Shown here: in pieces, positions 1 to 5,110 of the stretch
How positions within the stretch are numbered: the first letter of the stretch is position 1
Layout: each line of letters opens with the position of its first letter
Source of the DNA: Anaerolineae bacterium
GTDB lineage: Bacteria; Chloroflexota; Anaerolineae; Aggregatilineales; Phototrophicaceae
Assembly: GCA_025454675.1 (NCBI GenBank)
Contig: JALONZ010000217.1
Span: 1 to 5,110, forward strand
DNA length: 5,110 nt
Reading direction: 5' to 3'
Program-made: the position numbers and the translations under genes
Notes under the pieces: model-generated
Told to the model about the DNA's origin: nothing
Seen by the model: the letters and a program-made list of their open reading frames with translations, nothing else
The model's database searches: none

Positions 1-1
1 C

Positions 2-1045
2 GATATGCCACCCCCATCGGCAGTGATTGAATCTCTGGCGACATCCGCTTCTAATCCCAAAAATCACGGCTATAACAGCTATCGTGGAACACCCGCATTC
101 CGTCGTGCGCTCGCAAAACACTACCAACGCCGATTCGGAGTCACATTAGACCCCGACATCGAAATTTTGCCCCTTTTAGGCAGTAAAGAAGGCATTGTAA
201 ATATCACCCTAGCCCATCTTTCACCCGGTGATATCGCACTGGTACCCGATATTGGCTATCCTGCCTATGCGATGGGAACACGACTCGCCGAAGCCGAAGT
301 GTATTGGGTCAAATTAGACCCTGAGCGTGGCTATAAACCGAATCTAGCCGATATTCCTGCCGATATTCTCAAGCGTGCGAAAGTCTTATGGATTAACTAT
401 CCCAATAATCCAACTGGCGCAATGATTTCACTTGCCGATTACAACGAAATCGCCCATTTCTGCGAAAAACACGATATTCTACTCATTTCCGATAACCCCT
501 ATGTAGATGTGTTATTTGAGGGGGCAACTGCTCCCAGTGCATTGCAAGCAGATGCCGATAGAAGCCACATGGTCGAATTTTTCTCTTTTTCCAAAAGCTA
601 TAATATGGCGGGATGGCGTTTAGGCGCGGCATTAGGTAGTAGAGAAGCACTCGATAACTTATTAGCGATTAAAAGCAATATAGATAGCGCCCACTTTACC
701 CCTGTATATGACGCGGGCATTACGGCTTTGGATACCCCACAATCATGGTTGGATGAACGTAACAGTGCTTATCAACGCCGTAGAGATATGATTATGAACA
801 CATTGCCTCATATTGGACTCTCTGCGGAAAAACCAATGGGTTCACTCTATGTATGGGCGAAAGTTTTAGATGGTGATGCAACCGCTTATGTTGAATCTGC
901 CATCGCCGATGCACATGTATCCCTTGCACCAGGTGCCGCCTACGGACCAGGTGGGGATGCTTATGTCCGTTTTAGTGTGGGTGTTGCCGATGATGAACTC
1001 GCGGATGCACTCGATGCACTCAAGTCTTGGTATAGTAAACGCTAA
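2..1045 (+). CDS. Class I/II PLP-dependent aminotransferase (5' end cut off by window edge)
   Basis: A pyridoxal-phosphate aminotransferase of fold type I, in the large group with LL-diaminopimelate and alanine/aspartate-type aminotransferases; it moves an amino group between an amino acid and a 2-oxo acid in the cytoplasm. Counting the Met at position 5 as residue 1, the visible motifs are GSKEG (59-63, cofactor phosphate pocket), NYPNNPTG (131-138), ISDNPY (161-166, with Asp163 expected to contact the pyridine nitrogen), SFSKSYNMAGWR (194-205, with Lys197 as the Schiff-base lysine) and a C-terminal YVRFSVG with Arg322 expected to bind the substrate carboxylate. The Met at position 5 is probably internal: the frame is open to the window edge, no ribosome-binding site can be seen, and family members carry about 40 more residues including a Gly-x-Pro-Asp segment just before this Pro run. 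The 3' end is intact and lies 7 nt before hflX. The fold and reaction class are firm; the substrate cannot be told from this sequence. Confidence 0.93.
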   Translation, partial: DMPPPSAVIESLATSASNPKNHGYNSYRGTPAFRRALAKHYQRRFGVTLDPDIEILPLLGSKEGIVNITLAHLSPGDIALVPDIGYPAYAMGTRLAEAEVYWVKLDPERGYKPNLADIPADILKRAKVLWINYPNNPTGAMISLADYNEIAHFCEKHDILLISDNPYVDVLFEGATAPSALQADADRSHMVEFFSFSKSYNMAGWRLGAALGSREALDNLLAIKSNIDSAHFTPVYDAGITALDTPQSWLDERNSAYQRRRDMIMNTLPHIGLSAEKPMGSLYVWAKVLDGDATAYVESAIADAHVSLAPGAAYGPGGDAYVRFSVGVADDELADALDALKSWYSKR

Positions 1046-1052
1046 AGGTGAT
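1046..1052 (+). promoter_or_regulatory. Ribosome-binding site of hflX, touching the upstream stop codon
   Basis: AGGTGAT follows the aminotransferase TAA directly and runs straight into the ATG at 1053. It matches the 3' part of the usual anti-Shine-Dalgarno complement (GGAGGTGAT). It supports 1053 as the hflX start and suggests that ribosomes finishing the aminotransferase gene may re-initiate here. Confidence 0.6.
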
Positions 1053-2357
1053 ATGACTGAATTTTACGAACCGAATCAACAAGAAAAAGCCTATCTCGTG
1101 GGTGTGACTGTCAAAGGCAGTCGCCCACTCCTTTCTGTACAAGAATCCCTAAAAGAATTGGCGCTACTCGCCGATACAGCAGGCATGATAGTCACTGGGC
1201 AAGCCAGCCAAACTGTGGGACATATAGACCCATCAACCTTCATCGGCTCTGGGAAAGTCGAAGAAGTCAAAGAGGAGATGATTAACCTAGAGACAAATAT
1301 CCTCATCTTTGATGACGAACTCTCCCCACGTCACCAGCGCGAGTTAGAACGCCGATTTGGTGAATCTGTTAAGATTATTGACCGTTCTACGCTGATTCTG
1401 GATATATTCGCCCAACATGCCCGCACACGCGAAGGCGCATTACAAGTTGAACTCGCACAATATGAATATCGTTTGCCCCGCCTAACCCGCCAATGGACAC
1501 ATCTCGCACGCCAAGCTGGTGGTAGTGGTTCAAAAGCAGGTGTTGGTCTACGTGGACCTGGTGAAACCCAACTTGAAGTGGACAAGCGCGAAATTGGGCG
1601 CAAAATTAGCAAACTCAAAGAAGAAATTGAACTTGTCAGAATGCACCGTGGTCAACATCGCAAACAACGCACCAAATCAGGTGTGCCTGTTATTGCATTA
1701 GTGGGATACACCAATGCAGGTAAATCAACACTCCTAAAAGCCATAACCGGTGCAGATGTTTATATCGCAGACCAACTTTTTGCTACCCTAGACCCCACCA
1801 CACGCCGATTTATACTCCCATCCAATCGGCAAGTATTACTATCCGATACCGTGGGCTTCATCCAAAAGTTGCCCACAACCCTCATTACAGCCTTCCGTGC
1901 TACCCTAGAAGAAATCGCTGAAGCCGATTTGATTCTGCATGTCGTAGATGTGTCACACCCCAATGTCCTACAACATATCGAATCCGTAGAAGATACCCTC
2001 GCAGAGCTTGATGTCACGCACATCCCCAAATTATTGGTCTGGAATAAAGTAGATAGGCTAAAAGCCGATATATATCCACCAGAAACCGATATGAGCGAAT
2101 ATGTGGAGCAAATTCGTGTTTCTGCCGTAAAATCAACGGGGATAAACGATTTATTAGAGGCAATCGAACAAGCCTTAGTCAAAAATATGCGCCCCATTCG
2201 TTTGCTCATCCCCTATGAGCGTGGTGAACTCATCTCGCAATTATTCAATATCGCCAATGTCGAAAATCAAGAACATACCAACGATGGTGTGATTATCACC
2301 GTACAAATGCCAGTCGCTATTCAACATCAATATGAACAATTTCAGTTAAAAGGATAA
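1053..2357 (+). CDS. hflX: HflX, ribosome-associated GTPase
   Basis: HflX is a cytoplasmic GTPase of the TRAFAC/OBG-HflX group that binds the 50S subunit and, in studied bacteria, splits stalled or stress-damaged ribosomes. The 434-residue length is close to that of E. coli HflX. The N-terminal HflX domain shows FIGSGKVEE (63-71); the conserved linker GLRGPGETQLEVDKRE lies at 165-180, followed by a charged helical segment (about 177-207). The G domain is complete: G1 GYTNAGKST (218-226), the switch I region LFATLDPTTR (242-251), G3 DTVGF (265-269), G4 NKVD (331-334) and G5 SAVK (357-360). A short C-terminal domain follows, with YERGEL at 388-393. I chose the ATG at 1053 because it has a ribosome-binding match and gives the normal family N-terminus; the open frame extends back to 870, but that part lies inside the aminotransferase gene. 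No key residue is missing. It sits between the aminotransferase and a small membrane-protein gene, 7 and 4 nt away. Confidence 0.97.
   Translation: MTEFYEPNQQEKAYLVGVTVKGSRPLLSVQESLKELALLADTAGMIVTGQASQTVGHIDPSTFIGSGKVEEVKEEMINLETNILIFDDELSPRHQRELERRFGESVKIIDRSTLILDIFAQHARTREGALQVELAQYEYRLPRLTRQWTHLARQAGGSGSKAGVGLRGPGETQLEVDKREIGRKISKLKEEIELVRMHRGQHRKQRTKSGVPVIALVGYTNAGKSTLLKAITGADVYIADQLFATLDPTTRRFILPSNRQVLLSDTVGFIQKLPTTLITAFRATLEEIAEADLILHVVDVSHPNVLQHIESVEDTLAELDVTHIPKLLVWNKVDRLKADIYPPETDMSEYVEQIRVSAVKSTGINDLLEAIEQALVKNMRPIRLLIPYERGELISQLFNIANVENQEHTNDGVIITVQMPVAIQHQYEQFQLKG
2348..2354 (+). promoter_or_regulatory. Ribosome-binding site of the small membrane-protein gene, inside the end of hflX
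   Basis: AAAAGGA lies in the last hflX codons and is separated from the ATG at 2362 by 7 nt that include the hflX TAA. The same heptamer with the same 7-nt spacing precedes the propeller gene on the other strand, which supports both starts and points to translational coupling with hflX. Confidence 0.65.
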
Positions 2358-2361
2358 CCCC

Positions 2362-2610
2362 ATGCTCAAACGCCTAGACCGCTCTCCCCTACTGCTTAGA
2401 TTGCTCACCTTTCTCTCAAATTTCCTCGCCAAACAACGTGGATTGCCCGCCGTCATCGGCGTGGTACTCATTATTATCAGCCTCATCGTGCAAACGATTA
2501 ATGTCAGCGCCGCCAGCGTATTGCTCGAATATATCGGTATCCTGACGCATCATGTAGGGATTCTGATTGCATTGATTGGGATTCTTTTATCAAATCCGTT
2601 AGGGAAGTAA
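2362..2610 (+). CDS. Small two-helix membrane protein of unknown function, downstream of hflX
   Basis: An 82-residue protein I do not recognise as a named family. A basic, amphipathic-looking N-terminus (residues 1-27, with Arg/Lys at 3, 4, 7, 13, 24 and 26) precedes a first hydrophobic helix at about 28-48 (LPAVIGVVLIIISLIVQTIN) and a second at about 54-77. They are joined by a short turn, and the protein ends in a short polar tail, NPLGK. His63 and His64 lie side by side at the start of the second helix. The positive-inside rule suggests a cytoplasmic N-terminus and a hairpin topology with both ends inside. It has a good ribosome-binding site 7 nt upstream and starts 4 nt after hflX, so it is very probably translated and cotranscribed with it. 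Its 3' coding region (2542 onward) is one arm of a large inverted repeat. A role related to HflX is only suggested by position. Confidence 0.8.
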   Translation: MLKRLDRSPLLLRLLTFLSNFLAKQRGLPAVIGVVLIIISLIVQTINVSAASVLLEYIGILTHHVGILIALIGILLSNPLGK

Positions 2611-2650
2611 TCCCTAACGGAGCAATCAGAATTCATAGGTGATGCGTCAG
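2542..2650. repeat. Long nested inverted repeat across the end of the small membrane-protein gene and the convergent gap
   Basis: Two 29-nt arms face each other: 2542-2570 and 2622-2650. Each has an outer perfect 11-nt block (CTGACGCATCA at 2542-2552 against TGATGCGTCAG at 2640-2650), an inner perfect 11-nt block (ATTCTGATTGC at 2560-2570 against GCAATCAGAAT at 2622-2632) and a 7-nt centre where three more pairs are Watson-Crick and two are G-U in the rightward RNA, giving 27 of 29 pairs. An 11-bp hairpin (2595-2621) sits directly against the right arm; 2571-2594 is left as a one-sided bulge that could form a weak TTGAT/ATCAA helix. The left arm codes for residues 61-70 of the small membrane protein, while the right arm is non-coding. 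It may end or stabilise transcripts, or be a remnant of inverted duplication. Confidence 0.85.
2595..2621 (+). terminator. Perfect 11-bp hairpin at the stop codon of the small membrane-protein gene
   Basis: TCCGTTAGGGA (2595-2605) and TCCCTAACGGA (2611-2621) are exact reverse complements around a 5-nt loop, AGTAA, that contains the stop codon TAA of the small membrane-protein gene. It marks the end of the rightward operon. No U-run follows on either strand (AGCAATC to the right; a weak ATTTG to the left), so it is not a textbook intrinsic terminator. It may work as a 3'-end stabiliser or a factor-dependent stop. Confidence 0.6.
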
Positions 2651-2659
2651 AGCATCACC
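2638..2659 (-). terminator. 8-bp hairpin at the stop codon of the propeller gene
   Basis: GGTGATGC (2638-2645) and GCATCACC (2652-2659) are exact reverse complements around a 6-nt loop. The stem covers the TGA of the leftward propeller gene (2655-2657), mirroring the way the other hairpin surrounds the opposing gene's stop. No U-run follows in the leftward RNA. It uses the same bases (2640-2650) as the right arm of the large inverted repeat, so the two structures exclude each other. Confidence 0.5.
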
Positions 2660-3665
2660 CACCAAACTCACTAATATTTACTTGGTAAATCTCTGGACGA
2701 TAAATCGTATGCACATACAAGGTCATATCATCCGAAATCGTGAGTCCTGCTAATGGTGAAGCAAGTTCTGTATAAATGACTATCTGAAATTCGTCATTCG
2801 TACAGCCACCTTTTTCCATGCAGGCTGTTGGGTCAACCCGACCAACCAAACCGCGTGTTCCTAGCGCATAGGTGAAATACAAATAACCATCATTCGCCAA
2901 AACCAAATTCGTCGCATTTTGCACACCACTCAGCAAAGGTTGCGGTTCTTGTGCCTCTTTTGCCTCTAATTTCGCCCGGTCTAGCCACTCAATTGACCGC
3001 CTTGAACTACCATTATTCACCACATATACATAATCCTCTGTGGCAACAATCCCCGTTGGCGAGCGAAATCCATCTAATAACACCTCAAATTCACCCTCAC
3101 GACTTACTTTGTATATCGCATTTTCGGTTAAACTGGTGATGAAAAAATGAGATTCATCTAAATAAGCAATTCCCCACGGCTTTGGTAAATTTTCAGCGAC
3201 CGGCACAGGTGATGATTGACGACTCACCAAAACCAACGCATCCAAATCATAATCAGGTATCCACAAATTAATACCACCATCGTCTTCAACATACATCGTA
3301 TGCGCCATACGAACCCCATAACTATAGGTGATGGTTTCGCCACTCTCATCTTCTAACCGATACACGGTCCAATCACCCGTACACGATGTCCATAGATAAT
3401 TATCAAACCATTGAATCCCATTCGGACGTTGCACGTTGCCTGTTAGTACCCGTAAATCGGTTTGGGTAAATGGCTCAGATACATCCGAAATTGAGGTTAC
3501 TTCAGGTTCTGGCGTGCTTTCTGATGGTGGCGACGTTTCTTCACTAACAGGTGTTTTGGATGGCGCGGGTGTCGGAGTTGCTTCTGATTGCCCAAAAACC
3601 CCTGTGCTGATGCCAACCAACACTAATATCAAACCAATAACTGCAATTACACGTACACGTAACAT
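2655..3665 (-). CDS. Exported six-bladed beta-propeller protein (NHL/SMP-30-like) with Thr/Pro/Glu-rich linker
   Basis: A 336-residue exported protein with no specific name. Residues 1-25 form a signal sequence: basic MLRVR, then a long hydrophobic stretch ending near GVFG before QSEA. There is no lipobox cysteine, so the protein is either released or held by an uncleaved helix. Residues 29-68 are a low-complexity linker rich in Thr, Pro, Ser and Glu, as often seen between the membrane and the folded domain in surface proteins. Six repeats follow with a shared pattern of a Pro/Ala-x-Gly-like turn, a 'D-x-YLW/LYF' strand and a closing 'I/VYR/KV' strand: about 81-105, 121-149, 163-190, 203-229, 251-278 and 304-331, for example PWGIAYLD, PTGIVATED and PLAGLTISDD. 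That fits a six-bladed propeller such as NHL or SMP-30-like domains, which bind ligands, proteins or sugars, or hydrolyse lactones. Cys282 and Cys288 could form a local disulfide; Cys95 would be unpaired. It lies 41 nt after the kinase gene and probably shares its transcript. No catalytic role can be assigned. Confidence 0.88.
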   Translation of the reverse strand: MLRVRVIAVIGLILVLVGISTGVFGQSEATPTPAPSKTPVSEETSPPSESTPEPEVTSISDVSEPFTQTDLRVLTGNVQRPNGIQWFDNYLWTSCTGDWTVYRLEDESGETITYSYGVRMAHTMYVEDDGGINLWIPDYDLDALVLVSRQSSPVPVAENLPKPWGIAYLDESHFFITSLTENAIYKVSREGEFEVLLDGFRSPTGIVATEDYVYVVNNGSSRRSIEWLDRAKLEAKEAQEPQPLLSGVQNATNLVLANDGYLYFTYALGTRGLVGRVDPTACMEKGGCTNDEFQIVIYTELASPLAGLTISDDMTLYVHTIYRPEIYQVNISEFGG

Positions 3666-3672
3666 AACTTTT

Positions 3673-3679
3673 TCCTTTT
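3673..3679 (-). promoter_or_regulatory. Ribosome-binding site of the propeller gene
   Basis: On the bottom strand AAAAGGA lies 7 nt before the ATG at 3665-3663. This decides the start, which also gives a well-formed signal sequence. I see no clear promoter in the 41-nt gap 3666-3706, in keeping with cotranscription from the kinase gene. Confidence 0.7.
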
Positions 3680-3694
3680 ATGATTGTTTTCCTG

Positions 3695-3712
3695 ACTATC
3701 CGAAAACTATCC
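3695..3712. repeat. Two direct copies of ACTATCC, 11 bp apart
   Basis: ACTATCC occurs at 3695-3701 and again at 3706-3712, separated by GAAA, so the copies are spaced by about one helical turn. They span the end of the kinase gene, including its stop codon at 3707-3709, and the start of the gap before the propeller gene. The arrangement could be a tandem regulator half-site, but with only two 7-nt copies chance is a real alternative. Confidence 0.35.
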
Positions 3713-5101
3713 AATACACGGAACACTCACATAAAATGTTGTCCCAATTTGTTGCCGACTCTCAAACCAAACTTTGCCTTTATGATTTTCCACAATCGTC
3801 TTGACCAAGCTCAATCCTAAACCCGTCCCTGTGATATGTTCAACCCCCGCTTGTTGCCCACGATAAAATCGCTCAAATACACGCCCTTGTATCTCCTCTG
3901 GAATCCCAACACCATTATCCGCCACCTGAAAGACGATTGATTCTCCCTCTAAATATACCCTAACCACAATATGACCATCCACCAACGTAAATTTAATGGC
4001 ATTTTCCACCAAATTAATAATCGCCCGTTCAAATTGTTTGCAATCCCCCCGAAAATTCGGCACATCATCCACCTGTGTCTCAATCCGAATTTTTTTGTTA
4101 TCTATCAAATGCCCCAATTCTGCCAAAACATCTTCTACAATCTGCACAGGCGAACATACATCCCATTCAAATCCCAGCAAAGATGCCTTTTCAACATCCA
4201 AAATTCCCCGAATAATCCGATTCATGCGCTCCAATTGCCATTCCACCGTTTCGAGGGTCTTATTAACCTGCGGATTCGGCGCATCCAATTCCATCCGCAA
4301 CAATTCCATGTGCGTCATCGCGCCCATCAACGGATTTTTTAGGTCATGACTCGCCATCCGTATCATCTCGCTTTTTAGCCTATCGAGTTCTTTTTGTTCT
4401 TCAAATAAATGACTATGCGTAATGACGATGGCAACTTGGGCGCTAGACAGTTCCAGCATATAAATATCTTGTGTATCAAAAACCCGCCCATGCTTGCCAC
4501 TCACCACCAACAACACCCCAATCACATAACCCGCATACATCAACGGCACACCAATCACCGACCCAAACGTCTCTCGCGCAAATGGCAACTCATCTTCACC
4601 ATGCCAATCCCGCCCATAATTTTCCAGATAAATGGTCTTTTTATGGGCAATAACCCCACCAATTAACCCCTTTTCAGGCGTAATTTCTAACCCTAAATAT
4701 TGCTTCGGCAATTCGTATGCCGTCCGCAATAAAAAAATACCATTGGCATCTGGTTTCGGCGGTTCTTTCAAAAATATCCCAACACCATCCGCCTCTAACA
4801 AACTCGCTGTCTGACCCGCAATTTCAGTTAACATCGTATCTAATGCCACTTGACTTGAGATTGCAAGGCTAACACGGTGCATCGTTTCGACTTGATTCTC
4901 GCGTTCTGCAAGTGGTTCAATTATTTCTTTGCGAATAATCGAAAATGCGATAATCAGCCCACCAATAGACCCTAAACTGGTGGAAAAACTAGCAACAATC
5001 AATTGTGGATTAAAAAAAATGAATCCCTGCCCAATGATGAATAAGACAATCCCCGCAACCAACCCCAATGATGCAATCTTCTTGCGATACCGCCATGTCA
5101 T
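3707..5101 (-). CDS. Membrane-anchored sensor histidine kinase (2 TM - GAF - HisKA - HATPase_c); N-terminus may extend beyond the window
   Basis: A sensor histidine kinase of a two-component system: it autophosphorylates a histidine using ATP and passes the phosphate to a response regulator. From the ATG at 5101 it has 464 residues. Two membrane helices lie at about 10-30 and 34-56, joined by only a few residues, so it has essentially no external sensing domain. A linker helix leads into a GAF domain (about 73-230, with FGSVIGVPL at 179-187 and VIGVLLVVS at 193-201), then a HisKA segment with the H-box MASHDLKNPL (249-258, phospho-acceptor His252). The ATP-binding domain shows the N-box NLVENAIKFT (363-372), G1 DNGVGIP (395-401), the F-box FERFYRG (409-415), G2 GTGLGLSL (425-432) and GTTF (453-456). 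All catalytic motifs are intact. The signal is therefore probably cytoplasmic through GAF, or sensed in the membrane. The ATG used lacks a visible ribosome-binding site and the frame stays open to the window edge (codons for Thr, Leu, Phe), so the true start may be further upstream. No cognate regulator is present in the window. Confidence 0.93.
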   Translation of the reverse strand: MTWRYRKKIASLGLVAGIVLFIIGQGFIFFNPQLIVASFSTSLGSIGGLIIAFSIIRKEIIEPLAERENQVETMHRVSLAISSQVALDTMLTEIAGQTASLLEADGVGIFLKEPPKPDANGIFLLRTAYELPKQYLGLEITPEKGLIGGVIAHKKTIYLENYGRDWHGEDELPFARETFGSVIGVPLMYAGYVIGVLLVVSGKHGRVFDTQDIYMLELSSAQVAIVITHSHLFEEQKELDRLKSEMIRMASHDLKNPLMGAMTHMELLRMELDAPNPQVNKTLETVEWQLERMNRIIRGILDVEKASLLGFEWDVCSPVQIVEDVLAELGHLIDNKKIRIETQVDDVPNFRGDCKQFERAIINLVENAIKFTLVDGHIVVRVYLEGESIVFQVADNGVGIPEEIQGRVFERFYRGQQAGVEHITGTGLGLSLVKTIVENHKGKVWFESRQQIGTTFYVSVPCIG

Positions 5102-5110
5102 AAATAATGT

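Noticed and set aside
870..1052. N-terminal extension of HflX starting at the upstream ATG at 870
   Set aside because: It lies entirely inside the aminotransferase gene in another frame, its translation is Met/Pro-rich and unlike HflX, and the ATG at 1053 has a ribosome-binding match and the expected family N-terminus.
1760..2209. A 149-residue open frame on the - strand within hflX
   Set aside because: It runs opposite the conserved G domain, is rich in Ser/Thr/Cys, and has no recognisable features or ribosome-binding site.
2542..2650. A small transposon remnant (MITE) or CRISPR-like repeat
   Set aside because: The arms are short, one is coding, no flanking target duplication is visible, and there are no further copies in the window.
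2595..2659. Classical intrinsic (Rho-independent) terminators
   Set aside because: Both hairpins are perfect, but neither is followed by a run of U in the relevant transcript; they are listed as end-of-transcript hairpins with reduced confidence.
3591..3665. Propeller protein as a lipoprotein
   Set aside because: The signal sequence ends in GVFGQS with no cysteine in the first 90 residues, so no lipobox exists.
3666..3706. A promoter for the propeller gene in the 41-nt gap
   Set aside because: A TTGGAT-like box is present at the kinase end on the bottom strand, but no convincing -10 hexamer lies at the right distance before the ribosome-binding site.
3436..3804. Open frame on the + strand opposite the signal/linker part of the propeller gene
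   Set aside because: It is the complement of the low-complexity linker and the kinase end, has no ribosome-binding site, and shows no protein-like domain.
3971..4349. Two overlapping + strand open frames opposite the kinase gene
   Set aside because: The kinase domains on the other strand are unmistakable; these frames are His/Gln/Pro- or Ser-rich shadows without start signals.

Overview
The window is a compact bacterial chromosomal segment of moderate GC content. It holds five protein genes in two converging blocks and no RNA genes, mobile elements or CRISPR arrays. The best guess for the source is a Chloroflexota (Anaerolineae-like) bacterium. This rests on the exported protein's Thr/Pro/Glu-rich linker after its signal sequence, the style of the HflX and aminotransferase proteins, and the GAF-type membrane histidine kinase. 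It is an impression from protein character, not a database result.

Rightward block (about 1-2610): the 3' part of a class I/II PLP-dependent aminotransferase gene, cut by the window edge; hflX, a ribosome-associated GTPase; and an 82-residue protein with two membrane helices. The gaps between these genes are 7 and 4 nt, and each downstream ribosome-binding site overlaps the preceding stop codon or lies just before it, so they read as one operon.

Leftward block (about 5110-2655, bottom strand): a membrane-anchored GAF/HisKA/HATPase sensor histidine kinase, then after 41 nt an exported six-bladed beta-propeller protein with a low-complexity linker. The two are probably cotranscribed. The kinase has almost no extracytoplasmic loop, and no response regulator is visible here.

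The blocks meet tail to tail in a 44-nt gap (2611-2654). The gap and the end of the small membrane-protein gene form an unusually elaborate set of nested inverted repeats spanning 2542-2650, plus a competing hairpin at 2638-2659. This is the most unexpected structure in the window. I see no convincing new defence, mobile or biosynthetic system. The items most worth following are the converging-end structure, the hflX-linked small membrane protein and the kinase/propeller pair.
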